A DNA stretch of 38,036 nucleotides, taken from Candidatus Poribacteria bacterium. GTDB taxonomy: Bacteria; Poribacteria; WGA-4E; GCA-2687025. The translations under genes and the position numbers were made by a program. Of this stretch, positions 1-7,912 are shown one piece after another (position 1 is the stretch's first letter; the number at the start of each line of letters is the position of its first letter). Location: positions 1-38,036 of the forward strand of contig VGLH01000022.1 in the NCBI GenBank assembly GCA_016866785.1, read 5' to 3'. The notes beneath the pieces are model-generated. The model had not been told where the DNA came from, did not search any database, and saw nothing but the letters and a program-made list of their open reading frames with translations.

Positions 1-117
1 TCGATTCGGGTGCGCTATGAGGTCAAACCGGAGAACTACTGCGGACTGGTGAAGCTCGCCTGCATCCTCATCTGGACGCGCATCTGGCATCGGCTCAAAG
101 CCGCGTACGCGGATTGA
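1..117 (+). pseudogene. IS5/IS4-type transposase, C-terminal end (cut by window edge)
   Basis: The reading frame is open from the first base and ends at TGA 115-117, giving 38 residues. They contain YEVKPENYCGLVKLACILIW, which closely resembles the last helix of DDE transposases of the IS5/IS4 superfamily, where a final glutamate-containing segment is followed by L-V-x-L-A-C-I. The upstream catalytic part lies outside the window, so I cannot tell whether the element is intact. The adjacent truncated aldo/keto reductase start suggests that the element inserted into that gene. Confidence 0.7.
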
Positions 118-179
118 GATAGACTCTCAAGCGTCCGTCGCAGAACCATCGGAGAGAGCGTCCGCAGGTTCCTATAGTT

Positions 180-305
180 CAGGGGTGAGCCATACTCGCA
201 AAGCTCGAGGATTCCCGCGCTTGGATTTCCACCGACCCGCGAGACGAACAGCCCGCCCACGACACTGATTCGGGTGCTCGTCCTGCCGAGAGTCCGGTAC
301 TCCAT
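180..305 (-). pseudogene. aldo/keto reductase, 5' stump truncated next to an IS
   Basis: Reading the minus strand from ATG at 305, the first 17 residues are MEYRTLGRTSTRISVVG. This is the classic N-terminus of bacterial aldo/keto reductases (MEYRxLGxTGLxVSxxG, first strand of the TIM barrel). A good Shine-Dalgarno (AGAGGAG) sits about 9 bases upstream, so this was a genuine gene start. After about residue 17 the similarity stops and the frame drifts into sequence that runs antisense into the transposase end. The gene is therefore a stump a few tens of residues long instead of the usual 300 or so. The exact junction is unclear and lies somewhere between about 118 and 255. Confidence 0.55.
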
Positions 306-418
306 GCGACGCGCTCCTCTCGCGGAATCTGTACCAGAGTACCACGGATTGCCCGATGACGCACCGCCGTTGTTACCGGGAGAGCACCTGAGCAGAGGCG
401 GCGTCGCGTCGACGGGAC

Positions 419-1186
419 TCAGTAGCCATCCAGTTCCGCGGACAGGCGGAACCCCTTCGCGCTGTACTCCATTCGCGTCACCAGGGGCGGCGCGTCGCTG
501 CGTGACAAGATGCGCAGACGCAACGGCGAGCCCTCGACGACGAGGTTGTCGGTGAGTAGGTCGGACTGGCGCGATTGGGAGCCGCCAGGCAGGCGCTCAA
601 ATCGTGTTTCCACGTCCCAGACGACTCCACCAGAAACCCGACGAGCGTCTGTGCGCGTCGCCTCGGCACGCCAGTAGATGCCTTTGGCGTCGAGGAGGAA
701 CCGGAGCCGGGGCTCCGACCCAAAATCATGCAGACGAATCCGGTATAGAGCGCTGAAGATCGTGTGCGTCTCGCCCGGCAGCGCTTGTCGCGTCGACCGG
801 TCGGCTTCTGTCCGGCGGTAGTCCGCGGTCCGCTCGCGCTGGGCGTAGCGTATGTCCAGACGTTCCTGGAACTTCGCTTCGTCGATATCGGAGCGGTACG
901 CGACCGGCAGACCGGTGCGCGTATCGATGTCCGTTTCGTACCGATTCGTCACTCGGTAGATGCGCGACGGAAGGGCCCTGGTGCGCGCCTCGACGCGCAG
1001 GCGCTGAATCGGAACGCCGTCGATGACAGTCGGGGGCGAGAGCGACATCGTCGCGTCGACGACGCCGATCCGCACCCAGCGCACCGTGTAGTGGAGCGTC
1101 TCTGTTTGCGGCAGACGCCATCCGGCGGCGGATGCCGTCGACAGGAGAAGCGCGAGAACAGCCGCCGCCAGCCGGTTCCTGAGCAT
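419..1186 (-). CDS. DUF3108-type periplasmic protein
   Basis: A 255-residue protein with a clear signal peptide at residues 1-21 (MLRNRLAAAVLALLLSTASA). The mature part is a beta-rich domain with the features of DUF3108: an early 'LHYTVRWVRIGVVDATMSL' strand pair, a long central segment with 'TRYRVTNRYETDIDTRTGLP'-type pattern, and a C-terminal 'MEYSAKGFRLSAELDGY'. DUF3108 proteins are periplasmic and of unknown function, sometimes proposed to bind lipids or polysaccharides. I chose the ATG at 1186 because the signal peptide begins there; the frame is open to 1246, but those 20 extra residues look unlike a leader. The gene is divergent from the Asp-box protein at 1309. Confidence 0.7.
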   Translation of the reverse strand: MLRNRLAAAVLALLLSTASAAGWRLPQTETLHYTVRWVRIGVVDATMSLSPPTVIDGVPIQRLRVEARTRALPSRIYRVTNRYETDIDTRTGLPVAYRSDIDEAKFQERLDIRYAQRERTADYRRTEADRSTRQALPGETHTIFSALYRIRLHDFGSEPRLRFLLDAKGIYWRAEATRTDARRVSGGVVWDVETRFERLPGGSQSRQSDLLTDNLVVEGSPLRLRILSRSDAPPLVTRMEYSAKGFRLSAELDGY

Positions 1187-1308
1187 GGTTCCATGGTACG
1201 CGCCCGGGCACTGTCCGGCAACCTCGGCGCGAGACGTCGCTTCCACGCGGCGGATGGATCGCGCATCATGTGCCCGCCAGGTGTTCTAGCACAGAAGGAG
1301 GCGAACCG

Positions 1309-2268
1309 GTGAGAAGTACAGCGCCTATCGTGCATATCGGGACGATCGGGGAGAGCGTTTGGCGAAGCGACGACGGCGGAGAGTCGTTCCGGCGCGTCGC
1401 GCAAGGAATGTGGTTCGAAAACAACGTGCGGTCGCTGGCTCATGTGCCGACCGGCAGCATGCTGGCTGGCACGGACAATGGGCTCTACCGGTCGTCAGAC
1501 GGCATACGGTGGGAGCACGTGCCGTCGCCCATGGACGGCAAGCAGACGTGGAGCCTGGCGTTCAGCCCGCACGATCCGGCGATTGCCTTCGCTGGAACCT
1601 GCCCGAGCGCGCTTTACGTCTCGCGGGATGGCGGCAGCCAGTGGCAGGAATGCGCTGGCGACCCCATCGCGCAGTCGTGCTTCGGCGGCTCGATGGTGAC
1701 GAGGACAACGTGCTTCGTGCCGCATCCGACTAAACCGCAGCTCGTCTTTGCCGGAATCGAGGTCGATGGACCCCGACGCTCGACGGACGGCGGGAACACG
1801 TGGCATCGCATCGGTCCCGACCCGCTGGCGACGGCGGATATTCACGACATCGCGTTCCTCGGCGATGGTACGCTCATCTGCGCGACGAACCACGAGATCT
1901 ACCGAAGTCGCGACGACGGCGCCACGTGGGTTCCCTTGAACATCCGGGAGCATTTCCGCACGAACTACTGTCGCGGGCTCGCCGTCCCGCCGGAAGACTC
2001 TTCGACGCTGTATGTCGGCGTCGGCGATGCCCCGCCTGGAAGCACGGGGTCAATCTATCGCTCGCGCGACGCGGGCGATTCGTGGGAGCTGGTACCGATC
2101 CACGCGACCGCCAACAGCACGATCTGGGCGTTCGCCTCGCTGGGTCGGTGGATGTACGCTTATTCCGTTCTGGGGCAGGTGTACCGGAGCGCGGACGGCG
2201 GCGGAACCTGGGGCAAGCTCGAGCACGAGTTCGGCGAGATACGAGCGATGTGCTGTTCCGGCGGCTGA
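1309..2268 (+). CDS. Asp-box (BNR) repeat beta-propeller protein
   Basis: A 319-residue protein with about seven Asp-box motifs (S-x-D-x-G-x-x-W/F): SDDGGESF, SSDGIRW, SRDGGSQW, STDGGNTW, SRDDGATW, SRDAGDSW and SADGGGTW, spaced 35-55 residues apart. This predicts a six- or seven-bladed beta-propeller of the sialidase/Ycf48/VPS10 type. No catalytic sialidase residues or signal peptide are evident, so an enzymatic role is not supported; a binding or photolyase-like scaffold is possible. The start is GTG 1309, decided by a perfect AAGGAGG at 1295-1301 with 7-base spacing, although the frame is open to an earlier ATG at 1270. The next gene begins 23 bases after the stop, so the two are probably co-transcribed. 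Confidence 0.8.
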   Translation: MRSTAPIVHIGTIGESVWRSDDGGESFRRVAQGMWFENNVRSLAHVPTGSMLAGTDNGLYRSSDGIRWEHVPSPMDGKQTWSLAFSPHDPAIAFAGTCPSALYVSRDGGSQWQECAGDPIAQSCFGGSMVTRTTCFVPHPTKPQLVFAGIEVDGPRRSTDGGNTWHRIGPDPLATADIHDIAFLGDGTLICATNHEIYRSRDDGATWVPLNIREHFRTNYCRGLAVPPEDSSTLYVGVGDAPPGSTGSIYRSRDAGDSWELVPIHATANSTIWAFASLGRWMYAYSVLGQVYRSADGGGTWGKLEHEFGEIRAMCCSGG

Positions 2269-2291
2269 TCAACGCGAAAGGCAGGGACGAC

Positions 2292-3212
2292 ATGGCGCGC
2301 TATGCGCGGATCACAACGATTTCGGTGGGAGGGTCCTCGGGCTCGACGGTGGCGGAGCGTGTGAACAACGCGGTCGAGCGCGCCGTGCGCATGATCGACC
2401 GCGCGGCAGCCGACCGCCCCGATCTGATCGTCTTGCCGGAGACCTTCACGGGTCTTGGGTGCAGCAGCGAGGACTGGTTCCGCACGGCGGAGCCCGCTCC
2501 GGGCCCGACCTTCGATCGGATCGCAGACCGCGCGCGCGTCCATGCGACCCACATCGTCTGCCCCATCGTCCGCAGAGACGGGAGCCGTACCCACAACTCG
2601 GCGATCCTGATCGACCGGAAGGGCGGCATCGCCGGCATCTACGACAAGATCCACCCGACCGTCAGCGAGTTGAGGGTCGGCATCACGCCGGGAACCGAAG
2701 CCCACGTGTTCGAGACGGACTTCGGACGCGTCGGATGCGCCATCTGCTTCGACCTCAACTTCCGAGACGTGATCGAAGGCTTGAGCGCCAACGGCGTCGA
2801 GCTCGTCTGCTTCCCGTCGATGTACCGCGGCGGGCTCCAGACCCGCATCTGGGCGTTCGACTTCGGCGTGTTCTTCGCGTCCGCGACGCCCGGAGAGGGA
2901 AGCGTCATCGTCGATCCGCTGGGAACCGTCGTCGAGCAATCGGACGCCTACGAGCCGATCATCTCGCTCCAGATCAACCTCGACTACGTCCGTTGCCACA
3001 TCGATGAGAACTGCGCCAAGTGGGAGGCGATCAAGGCGAAGTACGGCGCGCAGGTCGAACTGGACATCCTGTCGCCGGAGGCGCAGTTCGTACTGACGTC
3101 GCACCACGCCAGCGTGACGGCGAGGGACATCGTCCGTGAGTTCGAGCTGGAACCGGTGGACGCGTACTTCGCCCGGTCGAACGAGCGGCGACGCGAGGCG
3201 CTCAGCCGGTAG
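2292..3212 (+). CDS. nitrilase superfamily carbon-nitrogen hydrolase
   Basis: A 306-residue member of the nitrilase superfamily, whose members cleave C-N bonds of amides, carbamoyl amino acids or nitriles through a Glu-Lys-Cys triad. The triad is visible: E50 in LPETFTG, K119 in GIYDKIHP and C152 in CAICFDLNF, at normal spacing. The strand preceding the cysteine (GRVGCAICFDLNFRDV) is typical of the N-carbamoyl/amidase branches. After about residue 240 there is an extra C-terminal stretch rich in charged residues that is not needed for the triad. It follows the Asp-box gene by 23 bases and converges with the methyltransferase gene, overlapping its 3' end by 11 bases. The substrate cannot be assigned. 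Confidence 0.88.
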   Translation: MARYARITTISVGGSSGSTVAERVNNAVERAVRMIDRAAADRPDLIVLPETFTGLGCSSEDWFRTAEPAPGPTFDRIADRARVHATHIVCPIVRRDGSRTHNSAILIDRKGGIAGIYDKIHPTVSELRVGITPGTEAHVFETDFGRVGCAICFDLNFRDVIEGLSANGVELVCFPSMYRGGLQTRIWAFDFGVFFASATPGEGSVIVDPLGTVVEQSDAYEPIISLQINLDYVRCHIDENCAKWEAIKAKYGAQVELDILSPEAQFVLTSHHASVTARDIVREFELEPVDAYFARSNERRREALSR

Positions 3213-3996
3213 CCACCTCGCAGACGACGAGCGTGGTTCCAGCGATGTGCCGCGCTCGCGACAGGCGAGGGTCGGAGCTCAGATCGTCCAGCGCGCGGGT
3301 GACGCCGAGCCAGTGCGCGTTCGCGTAGTCGTGCCAGACGACCATGCCGCCGAGAGCCACGAGTTCGAGCGCCTTCGCCGTATCGTTGCGGACGTAGTCC
3401 TCGTGGTGGGAGCCGTCGACGAACACGAAGTCGATGGAACCGGCATAGGGCGAAAAGTCGAAGATTGCCGAATCGCCGTAGAGCTGGACGATCTTCGTCC
3501 GTGTCGCCGTATCGACCTCGGTGAGCCGCGCGCCGACATGTGACTTGCGGGCGTAAGCCGCGTCGCCGGGCGCGAGGTCGCCGCTCGCATCCGCTCCAGG
3601 GGTGAGGTCGAGCGTGTAGACGACGGCGTCCGGCGGGCTGTTGCGCGCCAGGTTCGCGGTCGTACGTCCGTCGAATGTGCCGATCTCGAAGACCGCCCGT
3701 GGCTTGCGCGCGCGCACCAGGGCGCAGATGGCAGCGAGCTCGAGCGGCGCGATGTTGCCGTCGCGCGGAGTCGCCAGCACCATCGGCGCATCCAGCTCCG
3801 GAAACAGGCTCTCCAGCGTGGCGGTGGGCAGTCGCGGGGAGATGGACTCGCCGAGCAGGCGCTCCCAGCCGAAATGTCGCACGATGGCGTCCAGAAGGGC
3901 GCGAGAACGCCGGAATGCCAGTCCGAGCGTCAGACTCCACGCCGACAGCGCAAGCGCCATCGACCATCGCGCGCCGAAGCGGATGAGCCGGAACAT
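3202..3996 (-). CDS. membrane-anchored class I SAM methyltransferase (Methyltransf_24-like)
   Basis: 264 residues. Residues about 13-30 are hydrophobic (MALALSAWSLTLGLAF) and could form a single membrane anchor. The rest is a Rossmann methyltransferase: motif I is FEIGTFDGRTT (SAM-binding glycine loop), followed by a second acidic motif YTLDLTPG and then IDFVFVDGSHHEDYVRND, the acidic/histidine motif of the Methyltransf_24 and class I O-methyltransferase-like group. Such proteins often act on sugars or small phenolics; the substrate is unknown here. The 3' end overlaps the convergent nitrilase gene by 11 bases. A stem-loop at 4014-4039 separates it from the next minus-strand gene upstream, so it probably has its own promoter. 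Confidence 0.75.
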   Translation of the reverse strand: MFRLIRFGARWSMALALSAWSLTLGLAFRRSRALLDAIVRHFGWERLLGESISPRLPTATLESLFPELDAPMVLATPRDGNIAPLELAAICALVRARKPRAVFEIGTFDGRTTANLARNSPPDAVVYTLDLTPGADASGDLAPGDAAYARKSHVGARLTEVDTATRTKIVQLYGDSAIFDFSPYAGSIDFVFVDGSHHEDYVRNDTAKALELVALGGMVVWHDYANAHWLGVTRALDDLSSDPRLSRARHIAGTTLVVCEVATG

Positions 3997-4013
3997 GGAC
4001 GCCTCGAACGCGA

Positions 4014-4039
4014 ACGCCCTCCCAGGACCGGGAGGGCGT
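4014..4039 (-). terminator. perfect 10-bp hairpin, probable terminator of the isomerase gene
   Basis: ACGCCCTCCC pairs exactly with GGGAGGGCGT around a 6-base loop (AGGACC). It lies in the 67-base gap between the isomerase stop (4064) and the methyltransferase start (3996), so on the minus strand it can terminate the isomerase transcript. It lacks a clean T-run on that side (TCGCGTTCG), so intrinsic termination may be inefficient. Confidence 0.55.
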
Positions 4040-4063
4040 CTGTTGTCGTCGTGTCCGACGACG

Positions 4064-4831
4064 CTAAGCCGTGACGTTGCAGAGATCGTAGGCGGCGCGC
4101 ATCGCGGCGAGCGGCTCGCCTTTGGGACCGAACTCGTGACCTACATACCCCGTGTAGCCGGATGCGGCAATCGCCTGCATGACGGGCGGGTAGTAGATCT
4201 CCTGCGTCTCGTCCATGTCTCGGCGACCCGGGTTCCCAGCCGTGTGGAAGTGCCCGATGTGGGCGATGCTGTCTCGGATCGTTCGGATGAGATCGCCTTC
4301 CATGATCTGCATGTGGTAGATGTCGTAGAGAAGCTTGACGCGCGGCGAGTCGACTGCCTTGCAGAGCTCGACGCCCCACGTTGTGTGGTCGCACTGGTAG
4401 TCCGGGTGATCGACCTTGCTGTTGAGCAGCTCGACGCAGATGTTCACGCCCTTAGCTTCCGCGAGCCCTTTGACCCGGTTGAGCCCTTCGGCGCAGATCG
4501 CCACGCCCTCGTCGTCTGGGGGCCCGTTGCGGTTCCCGCTGAACGCGATGAGCGACGGAATCGCGTTCGACGCCGCCACCTCGATGTTGCGCGAGAGCTC
4601 GTCCTCGATGCGGTCGTGGTTCGCGCGCTTGTTCAGCCCGTCGGTGAGGGTTCCGTGTCCGCCGATGATGGCGACGACCATGCCGGCGTCGCGAACCGCG
4701 CCCCAGTGCTCCTTGCCGAGCATTTCGACCGACTTGAAGCCGATCTTCGCCGCTTCTTTGATCACCTGCTCGGGCGTCGCATCGCCGCGCCGGAAGCATC
4801 CGAAGCAGATCGATTGGTTGACACCTGCCAT
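4064..4831 (-). CDS. hydroxypyruvate isomerase-like sugar isomerase (AP endonuclease 2 fold)
   Basis: 255 residues forming an AP_endonuc_2 TIM barrel. Metal ligands of the family are in place: E134 (ICVELLNSK), D170 (LLYDIYHMQ), H194/H196 (HIGHFHTAGNPGRRD) and E233 (GYVGHEFGPKGEP). The combination of LLYDIYHMQIMEGD and GHFHTAGNPGR matches the Hyi/OtnI branch, which interconverts hydroxypyruvate and tartronate semialdehyde or isomerises keto-sugar phosphates. In this kind of genome such proteins are numerous and often act on unusual sugars, so the exact substrate is open. ATG 4831 follows a purine-rich GAGGAAGG ribosome-binding site. It stands alone, with a hairpin behind it. Confidence 0.8.
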   Translation of the reverse strand: MAGVNQSICFGCFRRGDATPEQVIKEAAKIGFKSVEMLGKEHWGAVRDAGMVVAIIGGHGTLTDGLNKRANHDRIEDELSRNIEVAASNAIPSLIAFSGNRNGPPDDEGVAICAEGLNRVKGLAEAKGVNICVELLNSKVDHPDYQCDHTTWGVELCKAVDSPRVKLLYDIYHMQIMEGDLIRTIRDSIAHIGHFHTAGNPGRRDMDETQEIYYPPVMQAIAASGYTGYVGHEFGPKGEPLAAMRAAYDLCNVTA

Positions 4832-4920
4832 GGTCCTTGCCCTTCCTCTTGAACCGCCTGCGTCGCCCGCCGTGGAACGAGCGGACGATATCAGAGCACT
4901 GCCGGGCGGTCAAGCTCGCG

Positions 4921-4949
4921 TTGCCGGACGGCTAGGCGAACACTATACT
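4921..4949 (+). promoter_or_regulatory. sigma-70-type promoter of the secreted CBM9-like gene
   Basis: TTGCCG at 4921-4926, a 17-base spacer and TATACT at 4944-4949. The predicted start lies near 4956, giving a leader of about 55 bases before ATG 5012, which has a GGAG ribosome-binding site. The -10 matches the consensus at five of six positions. Confidence 0.5.
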
Positions 4950-5011
4950 GCGCTCAAAGAGATTCGGTCGGTTCACGGAAGCTAGCTTACGCTTGGAGCG
5001 GAGGACTCACC

Positions 5012-5809
5012 ATGAGGACGGGCATTCGCATCGCGTCGTTGGGTGTTCTCGCCCTGCTGATCGCGGGAAGCGCCTCGGTGGCGATGGACGCGTTCGCAGC
5101 GAACCCGAAGTACAACCGTGTCGCGCGTCGCGGAACTCCGAAGGTGGATGGCGCGTTGGACGACGCCGCCTGGAAGGGCGCCGACTGGCAGGAGATGGAC
5201 GTCTTCGCGGGCGGCGCGAACCGACCCAAGGGCTTCGGAGCCAAGTCCGCAGTTCTCTGGGATGATAACTACCTCTATACCGCCATCGAAGTGGACGACG
5301 AGACGCACGCGGTGCCCAAAGCCGTCGTGCCCGACGCCGTGAACCTGTGGAAGGGCGACTCGCCCCAGCATCGGATGGACCTGGAGTACGACTCGTTCGA
5401 CAACTCCCCGGACGACGTCGAGTGGGGCTATGCGCTCCAGGACAAGGCGGTGCTGCAGAACGCCTGGGCGAGTCCGGGCAACATCGAGTTCACTTCGATC
5501 AAGATCGTGCGGGAGGACGGAGCGAAGAAGACCTACTACGAGACCGCCGTCGTCATCACGATGCACAAGCCGAAGCAGAAGCTGACCGCGTACGTGAAGG
5601 AGAACCCTAAGGCGAAGATGGGCTACTCCGACATGGTGAACGCCAACGACGGCGCGGATCGTCTGGGATGGGTCGAATGGTCGTCGGGAATCGGCGCGGC
5701 GAAGGCGGCGTCGCAGTTCGGCACGCTGACGTTCGACTCGGCTCCGCAGGCGGTCGATCCGGCTGGCAAAGCGGCGACGACGTGGGCAGAGCTACGCGCT
5801 GCGTACTAG
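5012..5809 (+). CDS. secreted CBM9-like carbohydrate-binding protein with conserved C-terminal tail
   Basis: 265 residues with a signal peptide (residues 1-29, ending near AMDAFAA). The mature protein opens with GTPKVDGALDDAAWKGADW, the hallmark of the family 9 carbohydrate-binding (CBM9-2/DOMON-like) domain, followed by AVLWDDNYLYTAIEVDDET and a later EWGYALQDKAVLQ. Such domains bind polysaccharides or sugars outside the cell. The last 18 residues, VDPAGKAATTWAELRAAY, are nearly the same as the ends of three unrelated secreted proteins at 25988-28429. A promoter at 4921-4949 and a GGAG site support the start. The stop overlaps the end of the convergent zinc-ribbon gene by 4 bases. The sugar ligand is unknown. 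Confidence 0.82.
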   Translation: MRTGIRIASLGVLALLIAGSASVAMDAFAANPKYNRVARRGTPKVDGALDDAAWKGADWQEMDVFAGGANRPKGFGAKSAVLWDDNYLYTAIEVDDETHAVPKAVVPDAVNLWKGDSPQHRMDLEYDSFDNSPDDVEWGYALQDKAVLQNAWASPGNIEFTSIKIVREDGAKKTYYETAVVITMHKPKQKLTAYVKENPKAKMGYSDMVNANDGADRLGWVEWSSGIGAAKAASQFGTLTFDSAPQAVDPAGKAATTWAELRAAY

Positions 5810-6756
5810 CCCGAAGGAAGCTGAGAGCGTCCCGAACCGGGGTTTCGGGGCGCGAGCGGCTTGAGGTTGGTCCAGTCGCAGCCGGAGCAGAACGCGTCCT
5901 TCGCGGACAGGTGGAAGAGCTTGCCGCCGCAGACGGGGCACTGCTCCGGCACATCGAGGCTTTTCTCGCTGCCGTTGGCAGGTGTCGCGGGCGGCGATGG
6001 TTCCGGGCGCGTCAGGAGCGAGCGACGGATGTCGGCGGGGAACGCGGGTCGAGGAATATCCATCGGCGAGCCGGAGTCGTCGCGGGTTGACGCGATGTCC
6101 CATCCCTGCACGGGCGGGAGCTTGGCGGCGATGGTGTTCGTGTGCGACGAGGGACGCAGTCCGAGCGTCAGCGATCTGAGATAGTGGATCGCCTCGTCCG
6201 CGCCGACGCGGATGCCGCCGTGACCCGCGCTGGTGCGCACGAAGTCGCTCATGTAGGCGCGGGCGGCTCGGGAATCCAGTTCGAAGCGCACGAACACCTT
6301 GAAGGAGTGGAGACGGACGCAGTAGGCGTCGTCTTCTGCGATCCGACGATCCGTCAGCAGGAACGCGCTGCTCGTCCCGAGCCGGACGACACCGGCATCC
6401 GAGCCGAGTGAATCCGCGAGGCGCTCCTGCTTCCGGGTCGAGAAGAGGAAGGCGTGATCGGTGTCGGGCATGTTGAGGAGCAGCCAATCGATCCCGGCTC
6501 CGAGCGCGTGCCGCGCCTGCAGCGCGATGAAGGCTTCGGCGGCGACGCCTCGCATGAGTCGTCGCAGGCGCTCCTGGTAGCCGACACGGTCCGCCCCGAC
6601 GGACAAGTCGATACCACCGGGAACCGGCTCCTCGTGGACCAGCCGGCTGACGCGCGCGATATGCTGCCACGACATCGTGCCGCGCACGGAGCGCACATCG
6701 ACCGTCGCGGACGTCTGATCCGTCGTCATGATCTCGTAGACGAGGCTGTCGAGCAT
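5806..6756 (-). CDS. unrecognised protein with a C-terminal zinc ribbon
   Basis: 316 residues; I do not recognise the family. The first 200 residues form a mixed alpha/beta domain with no catalytic motif I can name. From about 200 to 270 the chain is proline- and serine-rich and probably disordered. The C-terminus carries a zinc ribbon: C273-P-V-C276 and C290-S-G-C293, followed by an aromatic residue (CDWTN). This arrangement suggests a nucleic-acid or protein-binding adaptor. The gene is divergent from the transglycosylase at 6914 with a 157-base gap, so shared regulation is possible. ATG 6756 lacks a clear ribosome-binding site; ATG at 6729 is an alternative. Confidence 0.65.
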   Translation of the reverse strand: MLDSLVYEIMTTDQTSATVDVRSVRGTMSWQHIARVSRLVHEEPVPGGIDLSVGADRVGYQERLRRLMRGVAAEAFIALQARHALGAGIDWLLLNMPDTDHAFLFSTRKQERLADSLGSDAGVVRLGTSSAFLLTDRRIAEDDAYCVRLHSFKVFVRFELDSRAARAYMSDFVRTSAGHGGIRVGADEAIHYLRSLTLGLRPSSHTNTIAAKLPPVQGWDIASTRDDSGSPMDIPRPAFPADIRRSLLTRPEPSPPATPANGSEKSLDVPEQCPVCGGKLFHLSAKDAFCSGCDWTNLKPLAPRNPGSGRSQLPSG

Positions 6757-6913
6757 TGCTGAGTCCGAGTTCGTGAGAGGCGTCGGGTCGTGCCCGTCGA
6801 CGATCCCGCGTTGGTAACTACGCGCGACCCGACCTCACCGTTGCCACTCTCTTGGCGGCAAGGAGTGTGGCAAGGAGCGCGGTCGCTGTCCCGTAACGAT
6901 CAGGTGTTCCACG

Positions 6914-7912
6914 TTGCCCACCGTCGCATCGAAGCGCGGGGTCGTATTCGAGACTCCGCTGTTTCTGCCCGTCTACCAGCACGGCAACGAGTTCATCTCT
7001 ACAAACGAACTCGCAGGTGGGTTCGGCGTACGCGGACTCATCACGAATGCCTTCTTCCTCTACCGAGACCGGGCGCTCCGGGCGCGGGCGCTCGAACTGG
7101 GCGTCCACGCCCTGATCGGATTCGACGGGCTCGTCGTGACCGATTCCGGCGCATTCCAGGGGTTCACACGCCCTCTCCTGCTCGACAACCGCGTCATCGT
7201 TCGGTTCCAGGACGGCATCAGCGCCGATGTGGTCGCCCCGCTCGACTTGGTGACCTCCCCTGGGGAACCCCGGTCGGTCGCCAGCAAGAAACTGGACGCG
7301 ACCCTGCGGCGGATCGAGCAAGCCATGGAAATCGCGCCGGACGCGACGGTCGCCGGCGTGCAGCAGGGAGGGCGGTTCCTCGACCTGCGCGAACGCTCGG
7401 TAACGGCGTTGGCTGCCATGGGATGCCGGTACGTCGCCCTCGGCAGCCTCGTCCCGTTCTTCACGAAGGGCCACGACCTGTCGTTCGCGCGCGCCGTGAT
7501 CCAGCAGGCGCGTGGCATCCTGGGCGAGACGGTTCCCGTCCATCTGTTCGGCGCGGGAGACCCGGTCGAGCTGCCGTTCTACTCGCTGTGGGGCTGCGAT
7601 GTGTTCGATTCGTCGTCCTACATCCACTACGCCCGCGACGGGTGGTACATGACGCGCGTGGGAGCTTTCCCCTCGGGCGGACTCCCAGCCGAGATCGCCT
7701 GCAAGTGCCCTCACTGCGATGCGATGGGCTCGGAGGCGGTCCACCAAGACGTCCGCGCCCTGGCGCAGCACAACCTGTGGACGATTCTCTCCGTACTGCG
7801 GCGCACCGCCGAGCTCCACCGGAGCGGCGAGCTTCCCAGCTACGTCGAAGACCTTGCTGAGGAACACGGACGATGGTTCCCAGAAAGCCGCCTGCCGGCG
7901 ACATGGCGGTAG
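6914..7912 (+). CDS. archaeosine-type tRNA-guanine transglycosylase, catalytic domain only
   Basis: 332 residues. Archaeal TGT (TgtA) exchanges a guanine base for a 7-deazaguanine such as preQ0. The catalytic features are all visible: D77 in VVTDSGAFQGF, D232 in CDVFDSSSYIHYARDGWYMT (the nucleophile motif), PVHLFGAGDP before it, and the zinc site C263-x-C265-x2-C268 with H286 in QHNLW. These match the archaeal branch much better than bacterial queuine TGT. The protein is far shorter than archaeal TgtA (about 580 residues) and lacks the C-terminal PUA region, so it may recognise a different substrate. The start codon appears to be TTG; there is no nearby ATG and the upstream frame has no good start. 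Its 3' end overlaps the next gene by 40 bases, so the two are coupled. A DNA-modifying DpdA-like role is a possible alternative. Confidence 0.85.
   Translation: MPTVASKRGVVFETPLFLPVYQHGNEFISTNELAGGFGVRGLITNAFFLYRDRALRARALELGVHALIGFDGLVVTDSGAFQGFTRPLLLDNRVIVRFQDGISADVVAPLDLVTSPGEPRSVASKKLDATLRRIEQAMEIAPDATVAGVQQGGRFLDLRERSVTALAAMGCRYVALGSLVPFFTKGHDLSFARAVIQQARGILGETVPVHLFGAGDPVELPFYSLWGCDVFDSSSYIHYARDGWYMTRVGAFPSGGLPAEIACKCPHCDAMGSEAVHQDVRALAQHNLWTILSVLRRTAELHRSGELPSYVEDLAEEHGRWFPESRLPATWR

Noticed and set aside
1800-2291. N-terminal extension of the nitrilase frame
   Set aside because: The frame is open but overlaps the Asp-box gene in another phase; nitrilase homology begins at ATG 2292.
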